Assembly (NCBI RefSeq): GCF_036884655.1
Contig: NC_088331.1
Coordinates: 15,605,001-15,669,000, forward strand
Length of the DNA: 64,000 nt
Direction: 5' to 3'
Source of the DNA: Musa acuminata AAA Group
Lineage: Eukaryota; Streptophyta; Magnoliopsida; Zingiberales; Musaceae
Position 1 is the stretch's first letter. Every line of letters starts with the position of its first letter. Below the pieces are notes generated by a model. That model made no database searches and was not told the origin of the DNA. It saw only the letters and a program-made list of their open reading frames with translations. Both the position numbers and the translations under genes were made by a program. This document shows positions 45,007 through 56,709 of this stretch, piece by piece.

Positions 45007-47270
45007 TGTTGAATCTCGGATTTTGATGATGAAGTCAATTGTCATTTGTTATCTAATCTATGTGTTGAGATAAGTGTGCAGGATTAACTACGATGAGAGT
45101 AAGACAAGCAGCAGGAGTTGCGCCGGAGTCAAGATCATGATCACGTTGGGAGTTCGAGAGTTCGACGGAAGTTCGGACGGTCGTCGGAGGTTCAGAGAGA
45201 ACAGATCCGAGAAGTCCAGAAGCTTGCCAAGCGAAGCTCGTCGGAACTCGCCAAGTGGATCGTCGCAAAGTCCAGGAGTATGCCGGATGTCCGCAGAAGG
45301 ATCACCGAGGGTTATCGGTTGATCGACGGAAGTTGGCCGGAAACTCGCCGGAAGAAGCGATTGACGCATCGGAGCAAAGCTGCAGAAGTTGTCTTAGAGA
45401 TAATCGTAGTTAGCACGATGATTAAGCATGAAAATGGGAGGTGATCCCATTAGCTTAATCTTGGGGCAATTGGGCCCCTGAAAAGATTCAAAGTGGGTCG
45501 AATGGAGTGAACCATTCGGACCCTGATTGCACCAGGAGGTGCAACCGCCCCAGCCAGGAGGTGCAACCGCCTGGGCTGTGGGGTTGAGAGGTGCAACCGC
45601 CCCAGCCAGGAGGTGCAACCGCCAGGGTTGCAAGGCTGGGAGGTGCAACCGCTCCAGCCAAGAGGTTGCACCGCCAGAGCTCAAGTTCCGAGCTCTGCCA
45701 GGCGATGCAACCACAGAGCTTAGTCTTCGAGCTCTGGCAGAGTGGTGCATCAGCCTGAACTCAGTCTCGAGCTTTGCCAGGTGATGCATTCACCAAGCTC
45801 AGTCTTCGAGCTATGGCAGAATGGTGCATCAGCTTGAGCTCAGTTTGGAGCTCTGCCAAGTGATGCAACCACCGAGCTCAGATTTCGAGCTCTGCCAGGT
45901 GATGCAACCACCAAGCTCAGTCTTCGAGCTCTGCCAGGTGATGCAACCATCGAGCTCAGTCTTCGAGCTCTGGCAGAGAAGAAGCAATCGGCAGAGCTCA
46001 GTCTTCGAGCTCTGCCAGGCGGTGCCACCTCTCCAGTCGAGAGGTGCAACCGCCTGATCCCAGAATTCTGGGATTTGATCGATTTGATCGTTTTGAGCTC
46101 GAATTTTGAATTGGGTTGGGGCCTATAAATACCCCACCCATTCAGCACTGGAGAGACAGAGACCTATACCGAAATTGTGATCTTTTCTGTGATTCTAAAG
46201 AGCTCAAAAGTGTTGTAAAATCCTTTAAGTCTCCTCCTTCTGTTCTTCAAGTTTCCAATTGTAAAGTGAGGAGAGAAAGGTCTGTAAAGGTTGTCTCCTA
46301 AGCCTGTCAAAAGGAGAGAAATTGTAAGAGGGAAGTTTGGCCTTCGCCCATTGAAGGAAGGCACCTAGTTGACGTCGGCAACCTCATCGGTGGAGGAAGC
46401 CAAAAGTGGAGTAGGTCAAGGCTGACCGAACCACTCTAAATCTCTGGTTTACGTTTAATTTCGAGCACTTTATCATTACTGCAAACCTCCCTCATCACTA
46501 CTGCTCTCTGCGCTTTCACGAACAAGTTCTAAGAGCTGTTCTTCCAAATCTGCATTCAGACGTAACTTCGTATTTTCATACATTACAGTTTACGTTTACG
46601 TTTGATTCTGCAGAACTGTTTTCCGCGCTTTTACGAACAAGCTTCCTTGCAGTTTACGCTTACATTTTAATCCTATTAATAACTGCAATCTGTCCTCTAC
46701 GATTTTACGAACGAGTTTCAACATTTAGACGTAAAACTGCATTCAGACGTAAATCGGCTTTCTTCGCTCAATCATCAGATTTCAGTTCACGTTTACGTCT
46801 TGATTTCAACTGCATACTGCCTTCTGCGAATATACAAACGAGTTTCAAAGTTTAGACGTAAATCTGCGTCTAGACGTAAAACTGCGTTTAGACGTAAATC
46901 TGCGTTTAGACGTAAAACTGCGTTTAGACGTAAATCTGCGTTTAGACGTAAAACTGCGTTTAAACGTAAAACTGCGTTTAGATGTAAAACTGCGTTTAGA
47001 CGTAAATCTGCGTTTAGACGTAAAACTGCATTTAGACGTAAATCTGAATTTAGACGCAAAACTACGCTTAGTCGCAAAACTGCGCTTAGACGCAAAACTG
47101 CGCTTAAACGCAATCTGCGCTTAGACGCAAACTGCACTTAGATACAAACTGAGAATTTGCTTTCGCATCATAATAGTTTTTGAACGAACGCAGCTTTTGG
47201 TTTTTAAATTATTGTAAGATTTCCGCTGCACTAATTCACCCCCCCCCTCTTAGTGCTCTCGATCCTAACA
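45007..47270 (+). repeat. 3' LTR of the SIRE-type element
   Basis: 2264 bp, 36 bp longer than the 5' LTR because the 18-bp array (46851-47140) has two extra units. TATAAATA is at 46124-46131. Confidence 0.93.
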
Positions 47271-47596
47271 GAAGTCACATGCACCACAAGAAAAACCTAA
47301 GTGTTTGCTTTGGGTTTAAGTCCATACTCAGTTCAATAGTTTGGGCTTATAGTTGAGGTTTTTCTTGTTTAGTATTTTTGGGTGTTTTATGGCCTAGGAA
47401 CATCTTCCTAAGGCATTTGTAATAGTCTCTTTTATAGTAGTGATTTGCTCCTCTTTCGTTCGTGGATGTAGATCAAGGTTAATTGACCGAACCACGTAAA
47501 TATGGTATTCTTGTTGCTTTTATTCTTTCCATTTTATTATCTTTGTCGGGTTGCCAAAATTACCCTTTGGTAAATTTTCTAGAGCTAGCTCTAACA
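47271..47596 (+). repeat. 3' LTR of the outer Tork-type element, right part
   Basis: It starts with the duplicated GAAGT (47271-47275) and continues the outer LTR to CTCTAACA at 47596. The target duplication TGTAG follows. Confidence 0.9.
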
Positions 47597-47601
47597 TGTA
47601 G

Positions 47602-48309
47602 CACCTAAATAGAGCAAATATTAAAAAATAGATAATTATAAACTCTTAATTTTTATATCATATGAATGTTAATAAGTACATAAAAAAATCATACAAAAAT
47701 TGTTTTGTATGGATAGCAAGATATATCATCACGAAAGAGATGTAGCATCATAGTAATAGATATTTCAGCCTGCAGTTAACAACCACAGCAATCGACATTT
47801 TACCTTGTGGTTAGTAAATGCAGTAATAGACTGTTTCATCCTACAACTGTAGTTTCATTCTACAATTAACAAATACACGATTAGGCATTTTTAGCTTACA
47901 TTCAATAACCTGCAGTAATAGTAGTTTTATCATGCAGTTGAAAACCGATAGATGATCCAACTATAGTAGTAGACAATGATATATATCGACAGTGATCTTT
48001 CATCAACTATATTAAATACACCAAAAAAATATTGTCTTCAATATTCATGTCAATCATATACGCATTCCAAATATCAAGATCAATTCCATATTAGTTTGTC
48101 ATAGCAAAATATTATCAAAATGACTGAAAATAGTTCTCTAGATGCTCCTCCCAACATGGAGCACCTGAATAGAGCAAATATTAAAAATTAGATAATTTTA
48201 AACTCTTAATTTCTATATCATGATATGAGTGTTAATAAGTATATGAAAAAAATCATATAAAATTTAATTTGTATGGATAACTAGATATATCATCACAAAA
48301 GATGTATAT
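47602..48309 (+). repeat. 560-bp tandem repeat, one full and one partial unit
   Basis: CACCTAAATAGAGCAAATATT at 47602 recurs as CACCTGAATAGAGCAAATATT at 48162, giving a unit of 560 bp. The second copy fades out near 48309. The first partial unit is at 33580-33997 on the other side of the nested insertions. Confidence 0.8.
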
Positions 48310-48740
48310 AAAGGAAAAAAAACATGGCATAAACCCTAAATCCTGATATCATTAAATTTAAACAATTATAGGTATATTCCACGATAAGAGTATATCTCAT
48401 TCAACGCCAAAGAAACAAAGCATTGTAAGCTTAACATTGTAAATTTTTACCTTCACCATTTATTCAAAAATTTCTTTCATCTAGAAGTATTTGCGATTAA
48501 GCTCCCATCTCTCGAGTATTCTTTTCGTAATTTTCCTTTAGTTAGTGAATCTTGCCATCCTTTATATGAGACTATAAATTCTGAATGACACGACATTAGA
48601 CCATAGCATCACACTCCCAATTTGTTTGATCCTAATGCTTGAGAAACAATGTTCTCGTATAAAGGAATGTTACATATGAGTTTTGGATGTTGTGCCTTTA
48701 TAGTCTTTATTTCTTTCTGCAAAATCAAACAACAAATAAA
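48310..48740. other. intergenic sequence
   Basis: No gene or repeat recognised. The final bases ATAAA (48736-48740) would be the target duplication of the minus-strand element that starts at 48741, but its other end lies outside the window. Confidence 0.4.
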
Positions 48741-50402
48741 TGTTAGGAAAAGAGTCGACACTAAGAGGGGGGGGGTGAATTAGTGCAGCTATAAAATTAC
48801 GTCGATTCTGAAAATCTTCGTACAATAAAAACCAATTTCGATGAAAACCATTTTCGAGAGGGGTTAACTTGAAAGCATTTTCGTAAAGATAGCTTGAAAG
48901 CATACAAACGAGCGTAGTGAATGTAAAGCAAGTTAAGAGGTTTTCAGTAAAGTAAATTACTCAAATATAGAAATGCAAATAAGAGAAGAACACGTCAATT
49001 TTATAGAAGTTCGATCGTCGTGACCTACATCCACTCCACCGATTCCTTTTCCATCGAGGCTACCGGCATACACTATCGATCTTCCTTTATAGGCGAAGAT
49101 CAACCTCCTTCTTACAGCTCTTTCTTCATTTACTGGGTTTAGGAGATAACCCTTACACCCCCACTCACTCCTCTCTCAAACTATTCTAACACTTAGAATT
49201 TTGAGAGAAGTTTCACATAAGATTACAGTAGAGTTTCTTTCCTTTTTACTCTCAATATTTATGTATCTTAACTAGAGATGAGAGGGGTATTTATAGGCCT
49301 CAAGTTAATTCAAACTTAGAGCCTAAAAATATATCATCCCGGGTTTCCTAGGTTCAAGCAGTACCACCGCTTGTGCTGGGCGGTACCACCGCTAGTGTCA
49401 GTCTGACACTAACACAGCACTGGGTGGTACCACCACCCAGTCTGGCAGTACCACCGCTTGGCAACTTGCCACTGGACGGTACCACTACCCAGACTAACGG
49501 TACCACCTCCTGGCACCCTGCCAGGGGCGGTACCACTGCCTAACATAGTCTTGGAGACAATGCTACGATGGTGCCATCTCTTGGGTCATTGTTTGGGCCT
49601 TTCATTGGGCCCAACATAATCCTTACAAAGGCCCAACTGGCCCATAATTGGGTTGACCCAAATCCAATCCTAATTACATACTAACTACGAAATCTAAGGC
49701 ATACTTAAGCTAAACAAGTCCCTAGGTCTTGGTTTCTTTCGGCGATCTTCCGGTGAACTTTCGACGATCTCCCGGCAATGTTCCAATAGACTTCCGACAA
49801 GCTCTTAGACTTCATGACGATTTTCTTGGTGAGTTCCGATGAGCTTCTTCTGGCAAGCTCCTGGACTTCTCAACTGGTTCCTGTAGAACTTTCGACGAAT
49901 ATTTGGACTTCCGATAAACTCTCGAACTCCCAACGAAATCGCATTCTTGACTCCGGGACTTCATTTTACTTTATGCCTTGCTATTGTAGTTAATCCTACA
50001 TATGTAAAAATACACTTTGATCTAGACAATTATTACTAAGCTTGAATCATGTTGTCCAGCATGTCATTGGTCCATCGATGCTTCATTCAATTCTTCGGCA
50101 CATAGTCCTCTCTTGCGCCCTATTGCCCAATCGGCCAGTTGACTCTGTAACTCCAATATCTTTAGCGCAATATCCGCTCTTCTTGGCCCGATGCCCGAAT
50201 CCATAGCCCAAAGCCTTTTGTTGATACATCGACTGATCCTCGAGCCCGACATCTAATCTTCTGATATGTTTTTCTCCGGCCCAACATGATTCTTCCTGCT
50301 TTAATTATCTCTTCCTGATCGAAGCATCCTACGTCACTCAAAACATAGATCAAATCATAAAAACTATCAATTGGTTTCATCATCAAATTATGAGATTCAA
50401 CA
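48741..50402 (-). repeat. 3' LTR of the gag-only host element
   Basis: 1662 bp, from TGTTGAATCTCATAATTTG (at 50402 on the minus strand) to the TCCTAACA end at 48741. It has a GC-rich GGTACCACC block at about 49355-49545 and the optional U3 module of about 330 bp (about 50040-50340), shared with 53040-53400. The GAGCTC minisatellite and the 18-bp array are absent. Confidence 0.88.
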
Positions 50403-52590
50403 ATCTCCCCCTTTTTGATGATGATAACCAATTGATGACGGAGTTAACCTTAACTCCCCCTATCAATATGTCATATTGATAGAACTCTTGGATTAAAAAA
50501 TTCAAGCAGCATGTTATCATAAACTTATGCATAACATCATACTTCTCCCCCTTAGTCATCTACAAAAAGGAGAAGTGCAACTAGCAAGTGTTTTTAGACA
50601 TCCAAGTTCAAATCATTACATAATAAATCTCAAGTTTTATCATCATTACAAGCTAGCAAAAATTTTGAGTTTTACATCATGTAAGCTAGCAATATTTAAG
50701 ATGTTCAAGAAAACAACTTTTTCTTCTTGAAATATGCAAGTTAGCAATCTTTGCTTCTCTTTTGAGATGAGCAAGCTAACATGGTTTTGTATTTTCTTAA
50801 CTTGTGTAAGCTAACAAGTTTGCCTCTTTTCATGATGTGCAGGCTAGAAATTCTTTTTCACCTTTTGTTATTGGCAAAAAGAGAGGAATAACAAAACTTT
50901 AGTGCAATTCATCAATTTTTAAATTATGACAAAAATAAAGTGTCATTCTTATTTCAATATGTCATAATTGAGATAAACCTTGAATTTAAATTTAATTTAA
51001 GCCAATGCAATTTTAATCATGATTCTATATGCAATACATCAAATACATCATCATAAAAAAATCATAAGTATTGCATGCATCATTTTTGAATAATCTAGCA
51101 ACTTTGCTTCCTAGAAAGTTTTTCTCCTTGCAATTTGTGAGCTAGCAAATTTTACACATGAAAGTTGGCAAAATTTTTTACATCTTTTGGGATGGGCAAG
51201 CTTTTTACTTCTTCTTGAAGTATGCAAGCTAGCAAAATTTCTCCCCCTTTGTCATTGTCCAAAAAGAAGGGAAGGAAATAATTTTGTAATTCTTTTTCCC
51301 GTTACAATAATTTTTAAATCATGACAACAGTAAATAACAAAGATAAAAAATCAAGTCATGAATGTCAAAACTCATAGTATTGCATGCATTCATATCATCA
51401 CATGAAGAAGATCAAGAAGAACTTTGTGATGAGATATACTTCATGAATACAAGGAATTTTACATAATAAAATTCAAGTCATAAACCTTAAAAGATGTCAA
51501 GTAGCATATCATGGTTTATTAGAATAAGTCTTCTTTTTGGTGAATAGCAAAAAGAATAGTAGGAGAATAAGATCTCAATTCATGCATATCAATAGATATG
51601 ATTCACTTTGACAAATCTCATTTTTAGTAAATAATATAAAGAAACATGGGAGTTCAAAAATAAGATCTTGATTCATAGAAAAATTTCAAGTATCAATATC
51701 GAGAATTCAAGATCATGATATAGATGAAGACATTCTTATATCAAGAAAATATCATGAGATCTCTCAATTCATTATGAATTATAAAAATTATAATTTCAAA
51801 AAATCATGATTTATTTAGAAAATCTCTTCTTAAGAAAATACCAAGTAGAATCGTAGGAGAATGATTAAAAAAAATCTTGATTCATAATAAATCTTAATTT
51901 ATAAATATCAAGGAATCGAGATCATGATTTGGATAAAATTTTTTTTTATTAAAATTTAAATCATCAAATCATCAAAATCACTTTCATAGTTCAAGAGATT
52001 CAAAATAATATAAATATATATTTTAATCTCTTATTCAAAACTCGATAAGATAGAGATGTTTCATTTTAAGTTGTTAGTTTCATACAAGTATACCTTTGTC
52101 TTTTTATGCCAAATAAGAATATGCATTAATCGTTTAGGATCGAAAAATAAATTTCGTCATCAAAACCATCAAGATCAATAAACCATAAATTATCCAAAAT
52201 TCATAATATCTTCAAATCATTATGCATAGATTTATATTAAGTATGATATTAAACCTCTTAACATTTTCATTAAGACATCAAGCATGGTTTCAATCAAAAT
52301 CAGAAATCATCAAGATACACATTATTTCTTCTTGAAAAAACATACATAGTATTATCATTAGATTTAAATCTAACATTTTATTCATAAAATATATAATTTT
52401 CATTATCATTACTAGAAGGATAAGCATGATTCCTAAAATTTTTATTTTTAGCATTATTCATTACATTATTAAACATGTAATTTTTAAGAAAAATAATTTT
52501 TTTAAGCTAAATTAAAAATAACTCATGCAAAGCATCATGTTATTTTGAGATAAACTAAGGGGGTTTCGTTTGAGTATTTTACCTCATTAT
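50403..52590 (-). other. AT-rich spacer of the gag-only host element
   Basis: It starts with the polypurine tract (ATCTCCCCCTTTTT on the plus strand). Extra CTCCCCCTT motifs lie near 50545 and 51240. Recurring AAGCTAGCAAA/GCAAGCTAGC words at 50580-51240 match, in reverse complement, the spacer at 58500-59060. No coding region seen. Confidence 0.7.
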
Positions 52591-52599
52591 CGAAAACTG

Positions 52600-53022
52600 T
52601 TAAGGCGTAGTTTGTCACCTCGCCTTTGTTGGAATGTCCTTCAAATGAGCTAGTTTTGTCCAAAATTGCTTCCTTCTTCTTGCATTCATAGTAAGTAGTT
52701 GTATTATTTTAAAATTTATTTTTGTTCTTCAACTTTTGTTTCATGAACTTTTTAAATTTCATAGTGAGGAGTTCATGTTCAGCATCACTTGAGCTTATGC
52801 TCGAGTAGTCTAAGATTGTTCTACGTCTGAAATCCTTCTTGTTCTTTGGAAGGATATTCTCAAGTTCGTTTTGTGCATTGTGCAACATTTCGTATGTCGT
52901 TAATGAACTAAAAAGTTCTTCAAGTGAAAAATTATTAAGATCTTTTGCCACTTGTATTGCGGTTACTTTTCGATCCTAGTTCTTATTAAGATAACGTAAA
53001 ATTTTGTTTACAAGTTCAAAGT
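52600..53022 (-). pseudogene. C-terminal part of the host element's gag
   Basis: The minus strand contains a VNKIL-like start near 53010 and the AKDLNNFSLEELFSSL, TYEMLHNAQNELENILPKNKKDF and DYSSISSSDAEHELLTMK segments (52951-52709). It continues the gag whose N-terminal half is at 62078-62548. Broken by stops and by the insertion at 53023. Confidence 0.75.
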
Positions 53023-55660
53023 GTTGAATCTCGTATTTTGATGATGAAACTACTTGATATATGTTTATGATTTAATCTGCGTTTTGAGTGACGCAGGATG
53101 CTTCGATCAGGATGAGACAATTAAAGCAGGAAAATCATGTTGTGCCGAAGGAACATGTCAGAAGATTGGACGTCGGGCCGGTGGATCGGTCGACGTATCG
53201 ACAGAAGGCTTCGGGCCGTGAACTCGGGCATCGGGCCAAGAAGAGCGGGTATTGTGCCAAGGATATCGGAGTTGCGGAGTTAACTGGCCGATTGGGCAAT
53301 AGGCTGCAGGAGAGGACGATGCGCCGAAGAATCGGACGAAGCATCGAGGGACCAATGACATGTCGGACAACTTGGTTAATTGCTTAGGATTAATTGTCTC
53401 GATCGAAGTTTTGATTTGTTGTGCAGGATTAACTACGATGAGAGTAAGACAAGCAGCAGGTGTTGCGCCGGAGTCAAGATCATGATCACGTTGAGAGTTC
53501 GAGAGTTCGACGAAAGTTCGGACGGTCGTCGGAGGTTCAGCGAGAACAGATCCGAGAAGTCCAGAAGCTTGCCAAGCGAAGCTCGTCGGAACTCGCCAAG
53601 TGGATCGTCGCAAAGTCCAGGAGTATGCCGGATGTCCGCAGAAGGATCACCGAGGGTTATCGGATGATCGACGGAAGTTGGCCGGAAACTCGCCGGAAGA
53701 AGCGATTGACGCATCGGAGCAAAGCTGCAGAAGTTGTCTTAGAGTTAATCGTAGTTAGCATGATGATTAAGCATGAAAATGGGAGGTGATCCCATTAGCT
53801 TAATCTTGGGGCAATTGGGCCCCTGAAAAGATTCAAATTGGGCCGAATGGAGTGAACCATTCGGACCCTGATTGCACCAGGAGGTGCAACCGCCCCAGCC
53901 AGGAGGTGCAACCGCCTGGGCTGTGGGGTTGGGAGGTGCAACCGCCCCAGCCAGGAGGTGCAACCGCCAGGGCTGCGAGGCTGGGAGGTGCAACCGCCCC
54001 AGCCGAGAGGTGCAACCGCCCAGAGCTCAGTCTTCGAGCTAGACTGGGCGGTGCAACCTCCTCTGCCAAGAGGTAGCACCGCCAGAGCTCAAGTTTCGAG
54101 CTCTGCCAGGCGATGCAACCACCGAGCTCAGTCTTCGAGCTCTGGCAGAGAGGTGCATCAGCCTGAGCTCAGTCTCGAGCTCTGCCAGGTGATGCAATCA
54201 CCGAGCTCAGTCTTCGAGCTCTGGCAGAGAGGTGCATCAGCCTGAGCTCAGTTTGGAGCTCTGCCAGGTGATGCAACCACCGAGCTCAATTTCGAGCTCT
54301 GCCAGGTGATGCAACCACCAAGCTCAGTCTTCGAGCTCTGCCAGGTGATGCAACCATCGAGCTCAGTCTTCGAGCTCTGGCAAAGAGAAGCAATCGCCTG
54401 AGCTCAGTCTTCGAGCTCTGCCAGGCGGTGCCACCTCTCCAGTCAAGAGGTGCAACCGCCTGATCCCAGAATTCTGGGATTTGATCGATTTGATCGTTTT
54501 GAGCTCGAATTTTGAATTGGGTTGGGGCCTATAAATACCCCACCCATTCAGCACTGAAAAGATACAGACCTACACCGAAATCTTGATCTTTTCTGTGATT
54601 CTAAGAGCTCAAAAGTGTTGTAAAGCCTTTAAGTCTCCTCCTTCTGTTCTTCAAGTTTTCAATTGTAAAGTGAGGAGAGAAAGGTCTGTAAAGGTTGTCT
54701 CCTAAGCCTGTCAAAAGGAGAGAAACTGTAAAAGGGCAGTTAGCCTTCGCCCATTGAAGGAAGGCACCTAGTTGACGTCGGCAACCTCGTCGGTGGAGGA
54801 AGCCAAAAGTGGAGTAGGTCAAGGCTGACCGAACCACTCTAAATCTCTGGTTTGCGTTTATCTTCGAGCACTTTATCATTACTGCAAACCTCCTTCATTG
54901 CTATTGCTCTCTGCGCTTTCACGAACAAGTTCTAAGTGCTGTTCTTCCGAATCTGCATTCAGACGTAAATTCGTATTTTCATACATTACTGTTTACGTTT
55001 ACGTTTGATTCTGCAGAACTGTCTTCCGTGCTTTTACGAACGAGCTTCTTTGCAGTTTACACTTACATTTTGATCCTACTGATAACTGCAAATTTTCCTC
55101 TACGACTTTACGAACGAGTTTCAGCATTTAGACGTAAAACTGCATTCAGACGTAAATCGGCTTTCCTCGCTCAATCATCACTTTTACGTCTTGATTTCAA
55201 CTGCATACTGCCTTCTGCGAGTATACAGACAAGTTTCAAAGTTTAGACGTAAATCTGCGTCTAGACGTAAAACTGCGTTTAGACGTAAATCTGCGTTTAG
55301 ACGTAAATCTGAGTTTAAGACGTAAATCTGAGTTTAGACGTAAATCTGCGTTTAGACGTAAATCTGCGTTTAGACGTAAATCTGCGTTTAGACGTAAATC
55401 TGCGTTTAGACGTAAAACTGCGTTTAGACGTAAAACTGCGTTTAGACGTAAATCTGAGTTTAGACGTAAACTGCGCTTAGACGCAAAACTGCGCTTAGAC
55501 GCAATCTGCGCTTAGACGCAAACTGCACTTAGATACAAACTGAGAATTTGCTTTTGCATCATAATAGTTTTTGAACGAATGCAGCTTTTGGTTTTTAATC
55601 GCTGTAAGATTTCCGCTGCACTAATTCACCCCCCCCCTCTTAGTGCTCTCGATCCTAACA
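53023..55660 (+). repeat. 5' LTR of the young gag-only element
   Basis: 2638 bp. The U3 begins with a module of about 330 bp (about 53040-53420) absent from the 37304 LTR. After it the two LTR types are nearly collinear: GC-rich GGAGGTGCAACCGCC block (53875-54010), GAGCTC minisatellite (to about 54440), TATAAATA (54530-54537), and 18-bp array (55242-55530). Confidence 0.92.
55242..55530 (+). repeat. 18-bp tandem array in U5 of the gag-only element
   Basis: About sixteen units of TTTAGACGTAAATCTGCG and variants, one with a 1-base insertion (TTTAAGACGT). The 3' LTR copy (61636-61940) has one more unit. Confidence 0.93.
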
Positions 55661-55662
55661 AT

Positions 55663-55677
55663 TGGTATCAGAGCGGG
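55663..55677 (+). other. primer-binding site of the gag-only element
   Basis: TGGTATCAGAGCGGG, two bases inside the LTR. Same tRNA primer as the gag-pol element. Confidence 0.9.
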
Positions 55678-55710
55678 GTATTTCTCATTTCGGATTTACA
55701 CCCGAGAGAA

Positions 55711-56709
55711 ATGACTTTTCAAGAGGGCTGTTCGGTCTTTCGTCCACCGTTCTTTAACGGATTGGACTACACTTATTGGAAAACTCGAATGAGAGTTTTC
55801 TTAATTTCTCTAAATCTGGATTTATGGAATATCATTGAAAACGGTTTTCAACTTCCCTCCAAACCGATGAACGAATGGTCGGTTTTGGAGAAGAAGAATT
55901 TTTCTTTAAACGCAAAGGCTATGAATGCCTTATTTTGCGCATTGGACAAAAATGAGTTCAATCGGATTTCTACGTGTGAAACGGCTTTCGATATTTGGCG
56001 CACTCTTGAAATCACGCATGAGGGAACTAGTAGAGTCAAAGACTCGAAAGTTAATATTCTACTGCTTGATTTCGAGCTTTTTCATATGAAACCAAGCGAA
56101 ACCGTCGTTGACATGTACACCCGTTTTACGGATGTCGTCAATGGTTTAAAATCACTTGGTAAAAGCTTTTCGGATTTTGAACTCGTTAACAAAGTTTTGC
56201 GCTCACTTTCTAAAACGTGGGATTCAAAAGTAACTGCTATTCAAGAATCGAAAAACTTGAACCATTTTCCACTTGAAGAACTAATTGGTTCATTGATCAC
56301 ATATGAAATGACGTGCAATGCACGTGAAGAACTTGAGAACCACCTTCCAAAGAACAGGAAGGATTTGGAACTCTGGACAAATGAATGCCACTTGAGCGAT
56401 GACTCAAGTGATGAGGACAATGATGAACAAACCAACCTTCCAAAGAACAGGAAGGATTTGGGACATAGAACATTTGAAGACCACTCGAGCATAAGCTCAA
56501 GTGATGGTGAACTTAAAATGAAACGAAAATTAAAAAGCAAAAAGAATGGAACTACTTGCTTTAAATGCAAGAAGAAGAACAAAAATTGGGATGAATCAAG
56601 CTCATCTGAAGACGAGAAAGTCAACAAAAGCGAGGCGACAAAATACGCCTTACCAGCCTACGATGTTGAGGTAATTAAAATGCCTTTGGTTTATTTTGAA
56701 ATTACTTGA
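55711..56709 (+). CDS. SIRE-type gag of the gag-only element, intact frame
   Basis: 332 residues from the ATG at 55711, placed just after the PBS as in the gag-pol element. The UBN2-type core is complete (TYWKTRMRVFL, MNALFCALDKNEF, AFDIWRTLE, MKPSETVVDM, VNKVLRSLSKTWDSK, LEELIGSLITYEMTC). The acidic C-terminal part contains a duplicated LPKNRKDL segment. The zinc knuckle is truncated: CFKC is followed directly by a Lys/Asn-rich stretch, and the second half (GH...C) is missing. The protein ends soon after, with no link to protease. It probably assembles particles. Reduced RNA binding by the damaged knuckle is an inference. Confidence 0.88.
   Translation: MTFQEGCSVFRPPFFNGLDYTYWKTRMRVFLISLNLDLWNIIENGFQLPSKPMNEWSVLEKKNFSLNAKAMNALFCALDKNEFNRISTCETAFDIWRTLEITHEGTSRVKDSKVNILLLDFELFHMKPSETVVDMYTRFTDVVNGLKSLGKSFSDFELVNKVLRSLSKTWDSKVTAIQESKNLNHFPLEELIGSLITYEMTCNAREELENHLPKNRKDLELWTNECHLSDDSSDEDNDEQTNLPKNRKDLGHRTFEDHSSISSSDGELKMKRKLKSKKNGTTCFKCKKKNKNWDESSSSEDEKVNKSEATKYALPAYDVEVIKMPLVYFEIT

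Larger units (their letters stand above)
37304..47270 (+). mobile_element. young SIRE/Maximus-type copia element with gag and pol
   Basis: 9967 bp from TGTTGAATCTCGG to TCCTAACA, with target duplication GAAGT (37299-37303 and 47271-47275). That is one target site in the LTR of the outer element, as the intact copy at 34084-34088 shows. LTRs 37304-39531 and 45007-47270 are nearly identical (about ten substitutions by eye). Their 36-bp length difference equals two units of an 18-bp array. The PBS, gag, pol and polypurine tract are all in place. Coding is interrupted only by two in-frame stops (41163 and 42738). No env-like reading frame follows pol. Confidence 0.95.
33998..47596 (+). mobile_element. 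Tork-type copia element, RT-deleted, with nested insertion
   Basis: LTRs at 33998-34422 and 37212-47596 (the latter split by another element), with target duplication TGTAG (33993-33997 and 47597-47601). The PBS is 34426-34441. The internal region is only about 2.8 kb: decayed gag, protease, integrase, then a direct jump to the last residues of RNase H. A SIRE-type element sits in its 3' LTR. The element is non-autonomous. Confidence 0.93.

Noticed and set aside
53088..53387. 99-residue frame repeated at 59482-59781, possibly an LTR-encoded protein
   Set aside because: It is in the U3 module of the LTR, upstream of the TATA box. A related LTR (50040-50340) keeps the DNA but not this frame. 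Duplication follows from the two LTRs.
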